Assembly: GCF_003112515.1 (NCBI RefSeq)
Contig: NZ_BEVZ01000005.1
Location: 124,001-188,000 of the forward strand
Reading direction: 5' to 3'
DNA: 64,000 nt
From: Streptomyces fragilis
GTDB taxonomy: Bacteria; Actinomycetota; Actinomycetes; Streptomycetales; Streptomycetaceae
Part shown: positions 43,097 through 50,736 of the stretch, in pieces
Numbering within the stretch: the first letter of the stretch is position 1
How the letters are laid out: each line of letters begins with the position of its first letter
Notes under the pieces: generated by a model
What the model was told of the DNA's origin: nothing
What the model saw: only the letters and a program-made list of their open reading frames with translations
The model's database searches: none
Made by a program: the position numbers and the translations under genes

Positions 43097-43453
43097 ATGC
43101 GCGTGGGCCTCAGGAACAACAAGGGCAAGGGTGACGGCGGCGTGGGGAACGGTTCGGCCGGCGGGGGCCGCCGCGGACGAGTGGTGGCCGCTCTGGTGGG
43201 CGTGGCGGCGGCGGTGGCCCTGACCGCGTGCTCCGGCCTCGGGTACGAGGAGAACATCTGCAGCGACGGCGAGTACCCGGTGCTGGCCGTGGGCGACACC
43301 GGCAGCGCCTGCGTCACCAACGGCGAGGAGCCGCCGAAGGGGATGGCCCGGTACCCCGAGGGCAAGGTGCCGAAGAAGGTCGACGACAAGTGGGACACGT
43401 ACTGGCGCACCCACATGCTCGACAAGGACGGCAACGTCGTCGAGGTGCCGTAG
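43097..43453 (+). CDS. Small lipoprotein
   Basis: 118 residues. A basic, Gly-rich leader, hydrophobic core VVAALVGVAAAVAL and lipobox LTAC give an acylated Cys near residue 45. The mature part GLGYEENICSDGEYPVLAVG, DTGSACVTNGEEPPKG and YPEGKVPKKVDDKWDTYWRT has two further cysteines. The family is seen in streptomycetes and has no known role. GGGGGAAG lies just before the ATG. Confidence 0.85.
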   Translation: MRVGLRNNKGKGDGGVGNGSAGGGRRGRVVAALVGVAAAVALTACSGLGYEENICSDGEYPVLAVGDTGSACVTNGEEPPKGMARYPEGKVPKKVDDKWDTYWRTHMLDKDGNVVEVP

Positions 43454-43745
43454 CCCCGGGGCCGGGGCCGGGGTGGGTGCCAGGGCTGGTACCGGGGTGC
43501 GGGGACGGCGAAGACCCAGGTCAGGTGCGTGGGGCGGTGCGGGCGGAGGGGCGGTCAGGCGGCCCCGTCGCGGCACCGCCCCGCCTTGCGTCGCAGGGCC
43601 TCGCGGCTTCGCAGGCGGCCGCACCCGCTCGGCCGTGTTTGTTTCCGGGGGCTCGTCGCGCGGTACGCGGGGTGGGTGAGAGGGCCGGTGGCACCGCCCT
43701 GGGCGGCGGCGGCCGGTCCGTCGAGAGCCTGCGAGGGGTCGATCC
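43454..43745. other. Gap with no supported gene
   Basis: 292 bp between the lipoprotein and the oxidoreductase genes, low-complexity G-rich sequence at the left (repeated GGGGCCGG). No gene, hairpin or operator could be supported. Confidence 0.35.
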
Positions 43746-44795
43746 ATGGTGGTGCCCGGGACCATGCGCGCGGTGCGGATCACGCGGCACGGAGGGCCGG
43801 AGGTGCTGGAGTCCGCGGAGGTGGCCGTGCCCGCGCCGCGTGCCGGGGACGTGCTGGTCCACGTCGCGGCGGTGGCGCTGAACAACACGGACCTGTGGAC
43901 CCGCGACGGTGCGTACGGCCGCCCCGGCGCCCCGAGGGCGCTGTCGGGCTGGCGGGGCCCGATCGACTTCCCGCGGATCCAGGGCGCCGACGTCACCGGA
44001 CGGGTCGTGGCGGTGGGGCCCGGCGTGGACGAGGGGATGGTCGGACGCCGGGTGGTCGTGGACCCCGCCGTCTACGACACCGAAGGGCCCGACGCCAACC
44101 CGGTGGGCCTGATGGGCAGTGAACGCGACGGCGGCTACGCCGAGTACGTGACCGCACCGGCGGAGCGGGCGCACGACGTGACCGCCTCCCCGCTCACCGA
44201 CGACCAGCTCGCCGCCCTGCCGACCGCCTACGGCACGGCGCTGGGCATGGTCGAGAGGGGCCGGCTGCGGAAGGGGGAGACCGCCCTGGTGTCGGGGGCG
44301 TCCGGCGGCGTCGGGCTGGCGCTGGTGCAGATCGCGCGGGCGCGGGGCGCGCGGGTGCTCGCCCTCAGCAGCGTGTACAAGTTCGACGCGGTACGCCGGG
44401 CCGGCGCGCACGACGTCGTCGACCGGGCCGAGGACATCGACCAGCAGGTGCGCGCACTCGCACCGGAGGGCGTCGACGTCGCCCTCGACGTGGTGGCCGG
44501 CGACCTGCTGGGCGACGGGCTGCCGTGGCTGTGCGAAGGGGGCCGGTGGGTGGTGGCCGGGGCGCTCGGCGGCTACGACGTGGTCTTCGACGTACGCCGG
44601 CTGTACCTGCACAACGCGCAGGTGATCGGTTCGGCGATGCACACGCCCAGGCTGTTCGACCAGCTCATGGAGATGGCCCGCGGCGGTGAGGTCGAGCCCG
44701 TGATCGCCGGTGTGCTCCCGCTGGATCAGGCCGCGCGGGCGCAGGAGGAACTGGCCCGCAGGGGGCACGTGGGGAAACTCGTGCTCCACCCGTGA
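43746..44795 (+). CDS. Zinc-type alcohol dehydrogenase/quinone oxidoreductase family (MDR)
   Basis: 349 residues. GroES-like N-domain (MRAVRITRHGGPEVLESAEV, VHVAAVALNNTDLWTRDG, VTGRVVAVGPGVDEGMVGRR), then a Rossmann domain (GETALVSGASGGVGLALVQI). Catalytic zinc ligands are lacking in the N-domain and the structural-zinc lobe is absent, as in quinone oxidoreductases, which use NADPH. ATG 43746 has GAGGGG seven bases upstream. Confidence 0.92.
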   Translation: MVVPGTMRAVRITRHGGPEVLESAEVAVPAPRAGDVLVHVAAVALNNTDLWTRDGAYGRPGAPRALSGWRGPIDFPRIQGADVTGRVVAVGPGVDEGMVGRRVVVDPAVYDTEGPDANPVGLMGSERDGGYAEYVTAPAERAHDVTASPLTDDQLAALPTAYGTALGMVERGRLRKGETALVSGASGGVGLALVQIARARGARVLALSSVYKFDAVRRAGAHDVVDRAEDIDQQVRALAPEGVDVALDVVAGDLLGDGLPWLCEGGRWVVAGALGGYDVVFDVRRLYLHNAQVIGSAMHTPRLFDQLMEMARGGEVEPVIAGVLPLDQAARAQEELARRGHVGKLVLHP

Positions 44796-44856
44796 CGGTG
44801 GGTGGGACCGGCGGCGCCGCGGCCGCCGGGCCCGGGACCCGATCGGTGTCCCGTAT

Positions 44857-44900
44857 GAGAACGATCGTTCTTGACTGATCGTTCTCGAACCTCCTAGGAT
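44857..44900 (+). promoter_or_regulatory. TetR operator and promoter for a leaderless transcript
   Basis: GAGAACGATC (44857-44866) and GATCGTTCTC (44877-44886) are inverted repeats; the left arm also forms the 14-bp palindrome AGAACGATCGTTCT. Within it TTGACT (44871-44876) and TAGGAT (44895-44900), 18 bp apart, make a promoter whose start would be at or next to ATG 44908. The operator therefore blocks the promoter, fitting TetR autoregulation. Confidence 0.75.
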
Positions 44901-44907
44901 CACCGGC

Positions 44908-45393
44908 ATGGGAAGACCTCGTGCCTTCGACACCGACCAGGCCGTCGCCGCCGCGGCCGTCCTCTTCGCCGCCCACGGCTTCGAGGGCACCTCGGTCGAC
45001 GACCTCGTCTCCGCCACCGGCGTCCACCGGGGGAGCCTGTACAAGGTGTTCGGCTCCAAGCGGAGCCTGCACCTGACCACCCTGCGTGCCCACCTCGAGG
45101 GGGAGATCCGGCCGGCCGTCGAGGCCGTCGCCGGGATCACCGATCCCGGGCAGGCGCTGGAGACGGCCGTCGCCCGGTTCGACGACGGTCCCGCCGCCGG
45201 CCTCCTGCTCCTCGCCGCCGCCGAGCGCGCGCCGCACGACCCAGAGGTGGCCGCCCTCGTCGAGGAAGGCGTCACCGCGCTGGAGGGCGCGCTGCGCCCC
45301 AGTCACGGCGACGACGCCCCCCAGCTCGCCTCCACCGTTCTCGGTGCCCGTCTGCGCCTGCGGGCCCGGCCGGCCGACCCCAAGGAGTACTGA
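44908..45393 (+). CDS. TetR family transcriptional regulator
   Basis: 161 residues. HTH: GRPRAFDTDQAVAAAAVLFA, then GTSVDDLVSATGVHRGSLYK then VFGSKRSLHLTTL. The ligand domain is short (TetR proteins average about 190-200), ending ARPADPKEY. It likely controls itself through the operator overlapping its promoter. The PH-like gene follows one base after the stop with AAGGAG, so they are one operon. Confidence 0.93.
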   Translation: MGRPRAFDTDQAVAAAAVLFAAHGFEGTSVDDLVSATGVHRGSLYKVFGSKRSLHLTTLRAHLEGEIRPAVEAVAGITDPGQALETAVARFDDGPAAGLLLLAAAERAPHDPEVAALVEEGVTALEGALRPSHGDDAPQLASTVLGARLRLRARPADPKEY

Positions 45394-45394
45394 C

Positions 45395-45763
45395 ATGGCC
45401 CTGATCTCCATCGACCGTGAGAGAAACCTGCTGATCGCAGAGATGCAGGGTCTCGACAAGCTCTGGGCGCTCAAGAGCCGCCTGGAGATCCCCCTCGCGC
45501 ACGTGCGGGGCGCCACCCACGACCCCGGCATCGCGCACGAGCCGAAGGGCGTCCGGGTCGGCGGCACGCACCTGCCGGGTGTCATCACGGCCGGCCGGTT
45601 CCGCCGCGACGGGGAGTGGGTGTTCTGGGACGTGAAGAACCCCGAGAAGACGGTCGTCGTCGAACTCGCGGACGAGGAGTCGTACGACCGCCTGGTCGTG
45701 GAGGTCGAGGACCCGCGGGCGGCCGTCGCACTCATCGAGGGCGCCCTCGCCCGCGACGCCTGA
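45395..45763 (+). CDS. Small beta-rich protein, bacterial PH-like
   Basis: 122 residues. ISIDRERNLLIAEMQGLDKL, LKSRLEIPLAHVRGATHDPG, GTHLPGVITAGRFRRDGEWV, FWDVKNPEKTVVVELADEES and a terminal helix (RAAVALIEGALA) match the bacterial PH-like fold seen in many actinomycete hypothetical proteins. AAGGAG precedes the ATG, which lies one base after the TetR stop. Role unknown. Confidence 0.75.
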   Translation: MALISIDRERNLLIAEMQGLDKLWALKSRLEIPLAHVRGATHDPGIAHEPKGVRVGGTHLPGVITAGRFRRDGEWVFWDVKNPEKTVVVELADEESYDRLVVEVEDPRAAVALIEGALARDA

Positions 45764-45821
45764 GGTCCGCGCAGGACCCGGGCCCGCGGGCCTGGGCATC
45801 CTGCCCCGCGGTTCTCGTTAC

Positions 45822-46001
45822 GTGACCACACCCGAGCGGGCCGACCGACAGCACCGCAGCGCCGGACCGGTGGACCTGCTGATCACGGCGGTCGCGGAGC
45901 TGTCCGGGCTCACGTTGCTGCACTGCGACCGTGACTTCGAGGCGCTCGCCGCGCACACCGGACAGCGCACCGTGATGCTCCTGGACCGCTCCGCGCCCTG
46001 A
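45822..46001 (+). pseudogene. C-terminal remnant of a PIN-domain toxin (VapC type)
   Basis: 59 codons from a GTG give RQHRSAGPVDLLITAVAELS then GLTLLHCDRDFEALAAHTGQ, the second half of a PIN ribonuclease with the conserved Asp in PVDLL and the acidic DRDF. The first 70-80 residues with two other catalytic acids are absent and no sequence upstream encodes them. No antitoxin is adjacent. It is best read as a decayed toxin-antitoxin locus. Confidence 0.75.
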
Positions 46002-46064
46002 CCCGGTGACCCGGGAGGCCCGTGTCGGCCCGTCCCGACCCGTGTCGGCCCGGCCCGCACCGTG

Positions 46065-47636
46065 TCAGCCCTTGCGGCCGCTGCGTCGGGCGACACCGGC
46101 CAGCAGGGAGAGGGCCGCCACGACGGACACGGCCCAGGGGGCGCCGTTGTCGTGGGTGTGCGGGTCGAGGAACATGCCGGCGGCCGCCAGCGCCAGGAGG
46201 ACACCCGTGCACAGGGCACCGGTGCCCGCGGGCATGGGTGCCGCGGTGCGCCACCGGCGGCGGGGGAGCCAGAGGCGGAGCAGGTCGGCGGTGAGGGCCA
46301 GGGCGGTGAGCCGCGTGCCGACGGCGAACCAGAGCGGGGCGCCGCCCTCCTGGGGCTCGCCGGCCCCGAGAACCGACGTCAGGCCGAAGAAGACGATCGG
46401 GACCAGCCAGCCGAGGCCCGCACGGACCCCGGCGACCGGGACGGCGTCCGGGGCGGTGGCCGGAAGGGCGGCGGACGCCTCCGGTGCGGCCATGGGTGAG
46501 GGCGAGGGCCGATGTGCGGGCTTGGTCAGATCGACGGCGGGCCACCCCACCAGCCGCTCCCCAGCCTCCCCGGCCTCCCCGGTCGCTCCAGTAGCCCCGC
46601 TCTCCCCGGTCGCCGTGGCCGCCGAAAGCGGCGCGGACGGCGCCGGCTGTGCGGACCGCACGGACGGCACCGTCGGCAGCGGGCGCAGGGCGCGGGACTC
46701 CGCGCGGCGGGTCCGGCGGCCCACGTCTCCGAACCGGGCGATGTGCGCCCCCAGTTCGGTCTGGAGGGCGAGCAACCGCTCGGCCAGCGCGTCGAACTCG
46801 GCGCGGCGTTCCGCGGCGCGGTCCGCGGCCGCACGGTGGGCGGCGTCGAGGCGGCCGAGGTGTTCCGAGTGCACGCGCGCGGCCTCCCGGCGTTCCGCCT
46901 CGGCGGCCCTCGGCAGCTCCGCCAGTTCCCGTTGGAGACGGACGCGTTCCGCCTCGACGATCTCGGCGATGCGGTGCCGTTCATCCGCGGGGAGCTCCCG
47001 GGGCGCCTGCGCCTCGGCACGGGCGACCGCGGCCTGCCGCCAGGCCATCAGCGGGCGGCCCCGGTGCTCGCCGATGCCGTTGATGTGCACCCGGCCGCCC
47101 GACGCGCGGTGGATGTACAGGACCTCGCCGCCCTTCCCGCCCGGTGCCCTGCCCCAGCTCACCCGGGTGAAGTCGGCCGCGGTGCTGATGCCCCGCTCGG
47201 CCAGGGCGCGGACCAGCCCCGCCCCGATGCCGTTGACCTCGCCCGCCGCCAGGCGCGTGCCGGCGAGGGAGCGGCGGACCGACTCGCGGCGCAGCACCTC
47301 CAGGGCCTGCCGCTCCTGCCGCTCGCGACGAGGGGCGAGCCGTCCCAGCCGGCGGTGCAGGGACTCCTCCTTGCGCGCCCGGCGTTCGGCGGCGCGCTGC
47401 GACACCCTGCCGTGCGCCGCCGCGGCACGGCTGCGTTCACGGGCCTCACGGGCGAGCCGCCGGAGGTCGGCGCGCTCGAACGCGTCCCTACCCTCCAGCA
47501 ACCGGCGCGCCGCGCGGACGGAGCCGACGAGGCGGCGCCGTTCCGCGCGGACCTCCGCCGGTGCGGGGGCCAAGGGCGCCGACGTGGCGGCGGCAGGGGT
47601 GGGGACGACGTGCTGGGGGGTGGTGCTGCTGGACAA
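46065..47636 (-). CDS. Coiled-coil / helix-hairpin-helix membrane protein
   Basis: 523 residues. N-terminal Glu/Arg-rich coiled coil (LRRLAREARERSRAAAAHGR, LHRRLGRLAPRRERQERQAL), a helix-hairpin-helix motif (VNGIGAGLVRALAERGISTA) near residue 135-165, a second coiled coil (IAEIVEAERVRLQRELAELP to AHIARFGDVGRRTRR), then three C-terminal membrane helices (about residues 410-520). The HhH motif suggests nucleic-acid binding by the cytosolic part. A TTG start at 47636 is chosen from GGAAGAG nine bases upstream. It diverges from a CDP-alcohol phosphatidyltransferase across three 27-bp repeats. Confidence 0.75.
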   Translation of the reverse strand: MSSSTTPQHVVPTPAAATSAPLAPAPAEVRAERRRLVGSVRAARRLLEGRDAFERADLRRLAREARERSRAAAAHGRVSQRAAERRARKEESLHRRLGRLAPRRERQERQALEVLRRESVRRSLAGTRLAAGEVNGIGAGLVRALAERGISTAADFTRVSWGRAPGGKGGEVLYIHRASGGRVHINGIGEHRGRPLMAWRQAAVARAEAQAPRELPADERHRIAEIVEAERVRLQRELAELPRAAEAERREAARVHSEHLGRLDAAHRAAADRAAERRAEFDALAERLLALQTELGAHIARFGDVGRRTRRAESRALRPLPTVPSVRSAQPAPSAPLSAATATGESGATGATGEAGEAGERLVGWPAVDLTKPAHRPSPSPMAAPEASAALPATAPDAVPVAGVRAGLGWLVPIVFFGLTSVLGAGEPQEGGAPLWFAVGTRLTALALTADLLRLWLPRRRWRTAAPMPAGTGALCTGVLLALAAAGMFLDPHTHDNGAPWAVSVVAALSLLAGVARRSGRKG

Positions 47637-47715
47637 GGGCGGCGCTCTTCCGGCTCTGCGAATTTCCTCTGCGGCGCCGGCGCCGAAGGGACCGGACGGC
47701 GGCGTCCAGCTACAG

Positions 47716-47880
47716 GGACGGCTGAGAAAGAGAAAGGTTGTACGCCGAAATAAAATCGATATCCGGCGCCTGTGCGACTGGTGGGACAACTGAGAAGGGA
47801 AAAGGTTGTACGGCCCCATCCGCTTGTGACGGGATTTCATCATTCAGTGGCAAGGACGGCCGAGAAGGCGCAAGGTTGTA
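47716..47880. repeat. Three 27-bp direct repeats in a divergent region
   Basis: Units at 47716-47742, 47784-47810 and 47854-47880 share GGAC--CTGAGAA------AGGTTGTA, with spacings of 68 and 70 bp. The spacings are not multiples of three and the units occur in no common reading frame, so they act at the DNA or RNA level. They fill the middle of the 433-bp gap 47637-48069 and are more A+T-rich than the surroundings. Confidence 0.75.
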
Positions 47881-48069
47881 GGGCGATCCCTGTGACAAAC
47901 CCCGCCCTGACGGAAGGTGAACTTCGGGTGGCCGGCACGTCGTGGATTGCTACAGTCCGAATTCCCCCACGGGGCGTGATCTTGATTTCGCCTGATCGAG
48001 CGGGGTGGTCGTCGGGTCGCCGACGGCGCGGGTTGCCATTCGGAGAAACGTCCTGTGTGACGAGGAGTT

Positions 48070-49248
48070 ATGAGCCAACTGTCGCTGAAAGCCGTGCAGC
48101 ATCTCACCTGTAAGAAGAGGGACGCCTGGTGGACGGTGTTTCTCGTCGACCCGCTGGCGACCCGCCTGCTGCTGGTCATGGCGAAATTCCGGTTCATCAC
48201 ACCCAACGGGGTGACCTGGGCCGCCCTCGTCCTCGGTCTGGTGTCGGCCGGGTTCTTCCTGGCCGCGGACCCGGTCTCGCTGGTCGTCGGCGCGATCGTC
48301 TACCACTTCAGCTTCGTGCTCGACTGCGTCGACGGAAAGCTGGCGCGGCTGAAGAACAACGGCTCGCTGTTCGGCGGCTGGCTGGACTACGTCTTCGACC
48401 GCGTCCGCGTGCTGGCCTGTGCCTTCGGGCTGATGGGCGGCCAGTACCTGCGCACCGGTGAGGGGATATACCTCTGCGCGGGACTGCTCGTGGTCTTCCT
48501 GGACAGCCTCCGGTACCTGGACGCGCTGCAGATCTACAAGATGCGCGCGGGGATGCGCGGCAGGATCAGGAAGACGCTGAAGGCGCGACGTGCCGCCGAG
48601 GCCCGGGCGGAGGCCGCCGCGACGGCCCTCGCCGCGGCGGAGCTGGGCGAGGACGTCGCCGACACGCTGGCCGCCGCGGCGGCCACCGGTCCCGGGGCCG
48701 CCTCGGACGAGAACGTCGTCTTCATGGAGGACCTGCTCCGCGAGGGCGAGGCCGAAGGGGAGGACGAGTCCGAGGCGCGTGCCGCGGAACTGCGGGCGGG
48801 GATGCTCACCGCGAGCAGCCGGCAGGTCATCGACCTCCACACCGGTTTCCACGCCAAGTTCCCCTGGTACAGCCGTGTCCGCCGGGCGCTGGTGACCCGG
48901 CGGGTCCGGCCGCACCTGGTCAGCGGCATCGAGTTCCAGATGTTCGTCTTCATCGTGGGCCCGCTGATCGGTCAGCTCCTGTGGACCACGGCGGTGGCGG
49001 CGGTGCTGATGCTGTCCTTCGAGCTGCTGATCATGTACAAGTTCTGGCTCTCCACCAAGGACTTCAACCGGGTGATGGCCGAGCTGGCCCCCGGCGCGAA
49101 CAGCGACGCCGGCATGATCGTGCCGGAGGCGTACAAGAACTACGTGCCGCCGGCGCCGGTCCTGGCGAACGGCGACGGGTCCGCCGCGCTGCCGGTGCTG
49201 CCGCTGCAGCAGGACCGCTTGGAGAAGTCGCCGACCTCGGCGTCCTGA
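48070..49248 (+). CDS. CDP-alcohol phosphatidyltransferase with large cytosolic insert
   Basis: 392 residues. The CDP-alcohol phosphotransferase signature is complete: DCVDGKLARLKNNGSLFGGW then LDYVFDR (D-x2-D-G-x2-A-R ... G-x3-D-x3-D), which binds two metal ions and CDP. A charged insert of about 100 residues (about 155-255: ARRAAEARAEAAATALAAAE, EGEAEGEDESEARAAELR) separates the catalytic helices from the last membrane helices. It probably makes a phospholipid or phosphopolyol, product unknown. ATG 48070 follows GGAG. Confidence 0.88.
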   Translation: MSQLSLKAVQHLTCKKRDAWWTVFLVDPLATRLLLVMAKFRFITPNGVTWAALVLGLVSAGFFLAADPVSLVVGAIVYHFSFVLDCVDGKLARLKNNGSLFGGWLDYVFDRVRVLACAFGLMGGQYLRTGEGIYLCAGLLVVFLDSLRYLDALQIYKMRAGMRGRIRKTLKARRAAEARAEAAATALAAAELGEDVADTLAAAAATGPGAASDENVVFMEDLLREGEAEGEDESEARAAELRAGMLTASSRQVIDLHTGFHAKFPWYSRVRRALVTRRVRPHLVSGIEFQMFVFIVGPLIGQLLWTTAVAAVLMLSFELLIMYKFWLSTKDFNRVMAELAPGANSDAGMIVPEAYKNYVPPAPVLANGDGSAALPVLPLQQDRLEKSPTSAS

Positions 49249-49260
49249 CCCGGCGGACCT

Positions 49261-49291
49261 CGCAGGGGCGGGGGGCGGCCCCGCCCCTGCG
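49261..49291 (+). terminator. Perfect 13-bp terminator hairpin
   Basis: CGCAGGGGCGGGG (49261-49273) pairs with CCCCGCCCCTGCG (49279-49291), loop GGCGG, 12 bases after the CDP-alcohol gene stop. Confidence 0.8.
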
Positions 49292-49477
49292 GCAGCCCCG
49301 GTGGCCGCGGGGCCTACGACTGCGGTGCCGATGACCGCGGTGCCGGGGAGACGGGAGTGTCGGCCCCGCTCGGCTCTGGCCGCCTGGACGGCGCGGGGCC
49401 GACGTGACGATCCCACCAGCGCGCGCCGCCCCGCGCACGTCCGCGGGGCCGTCCGGGCGACACGCCGGCCGGGCCCG

Positions 49478-49813
49478 TCAGCAGGTGACCGTGCGCTCGT
49501 AGGCCCCGGTGATCGACTCGTGCGCGTAGATCACGGAAGCTCCCGGCGTCAGCGCGTAGCAGGGACTGTCACCGGCGTTGTCCACCACGACCCGGACCCG
49601 CATCGCGTTCGCGCACTCGTTGGCGAGGTCGACGTCGAACCCCTCGTGGGTGGGGTTGACGTAGGGCTGCACGCAGGCCGGTGCGGTGCGGGTGGCGGCC
49701 TCGGCCGGGTCTGCGGGCCGCAGGGCGGCGGCGGTGGCTCCGACGGTGAGGGTGGCGGCGGCGACCACGGCGGTCAGCCGTACGGGGCGCTCGCGGGGCT
49801 GCGTACGGGACAT
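49478..49813 (-). CDS. Secreted protein resembling alpha-amylase inhibitors (tendamistat-like)
   Basis: 111 residues with signal peptide (LTAVVAAATLTVGATAA) and a mature part of about 72 residues with four cysteines. The block C-A-N-A-M-R-V-R-V-V-V-D then SPCYALTPGASV matches the tendamistat segment C-A-Q-T-V-T-V-K-V-V-Y-E then LCYAVAPG, with the same 18-residue cysteine spacing; the last cysteine is terminal. The inhibitory Trp-Arg-Tyr loop is missing and the first loop is four residues longer. Amylase inhibition is therefore doubtful. ATG 49813. Confidence 0.6.
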   Translation of the reverse strand: MSRTQPRERPVRLTAVVAAATLTVGATAAALRPADPAEAATRTAPACVQPYVNPTHEGFDVDLANECANAMRVRVVVDNAGDSPCYALTPGASVIYAHESITGAYERTVTC

Positions 49814-50192
49814 GGGCACTCTCGCTTCCTGGGAGGCGGTCGAGGTGGCTCCATCCTCCGGCCGCCCCCGGACGGCGGCATCCGCGCTGGGCGGAACGGG
49901 TGACAAGCACGCGTCCGACCTGCGGCGACGCGTCCACCCTCGGCGGCTCTCGCGGCGACGCGCCGCACCCCCGGGGCCGTCGCGTCGCCGGACGCGGGGC
50001 CCGCGGGGGTGCGGGGCGGAGAAGACGTGACGCCGGCTTCGTCGGCGACGTCACGGGACAGCGGGTCGACCACGTGCGGCCGGCTGAACGGGCGCGGTCG
50101 GCCGACCGGGTGCAGCGGGCTGCACAGGCGGTACGGGCAGGGCCCGTGGCGCAGGCACAGGCAGGCAGGACCTGTGGAGCGGCCGGAGACCG
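49814..50192. other. Gap with no supported gene
   Basis: 379 bp between two reverse-strand secreted-protein genes. GTGACG...CGTCAC complementarity around 50025-50056 could form a terminator for the upstream 59-aa gene. No coding sequence supported. Confidence 0.4.
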
Positions 50193-50372
50193 TCAGTCGT
50201 CGTGACCGGCGTTGGCGGTGCCGTAGTTGCCCTCCTCGGAGGTCCACTGGGTGCCGGAGAAGATGTTCGGCGAGTGGTCGTCGTCGTGGGCGACGGCGGT
50301 CCCGGCGCCGAGGCCGGCGGCGGCGAGGGCGAAGGCGGCCAGAACGGTGGCGGTGGCGCGGCGAACGCGCAT
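50193..50372 (-). CDS. 59-residue secreted protein
   Basis: 59 residues: a signal peptide (MRVRRATATVLAAFALAAAG then LGAGTAVA) and a 31-residue mature peptide, HDDDHSPNIFSGTQWTSEEG then NYGTANAGHDD. AGGAGG lies four bases before the ATG, an excellent site. No family known to me; the acidic, His-flanked mature peptide may bind metal. A long hairpin lies just upstream. Confidence 0.7.
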   Translation of the reverse strand: MRVRRATATVLAAFALAAAGLGAGTAVAHDDDHSPNIFSGTQWTSEEGNYGTANAGHDD

Positions 50373-50390
50373 GGTTCCTCCTCAGGGTTC

Positions 50391-50437
50391 GGTCCCCGGA
50401 CGCGGAACGGTCGGGCGGGTTTTCGCGTCCGGTGGAC
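50391..50437 (-). promoter_or_regulatory. Hairpin in the 5' leader of the 59-aa gene
   Basis: CCGGACGCG (50396-50404) pairs with CGCGTCCGG (50424-50432), extended by GGTCC/GGACC with one bulge, around a 19-nt loop. It would sit 18 bases before the ribosome binding site region of the small secreted-protein gene. The rest of the 50373-50736 gap holds no gene. Confidence 0.4.
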
Positions 50438-50736
50438 CCATGGCACCAGCCGGAAGCCGTCCGGAGCCGTCACCGGCCCCGTGTCGCGCGCGCCGTTCAC
50501 CCATCGGACCCATTCCGGGGTGCGGCCGGGCCCTCGGTGTGCCTGACCGCGCCTCGCAGCGAGCCCCCGCCTCACATCCCTCCGCGCCCTCCACGCCCGC
50601 TGTCCTCGGCAGCACCTGGGCGGCGACGGAGGCGAGCCCCGGTTACGGACGGCTCCGAGGACGCCGACCCCGGGTGTGAGTAGTTGAGGTACAGGAAATC
50701 CCGGGAGCCGCGGCGGGGCGGCCTCGTCCGCGTGGC

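Noticed and set aside
45086..45394. Alternative reading frame continuing into the PH-like gene
   Set aside because: This is the out-of-frame shadow of the TetR gene; the real start is ATG 45395 with its own AAGGAG.
47710..47898. A 62-codon reverse frame with repeated YNL-SL phrases over the 27-bp repeats
   Set aside because: The repeats are spaced 68 and 70 bp, so the apparent peptide repeats fall in different frames; there is no ribosome binding site. The conservation is nucleic-acid level.
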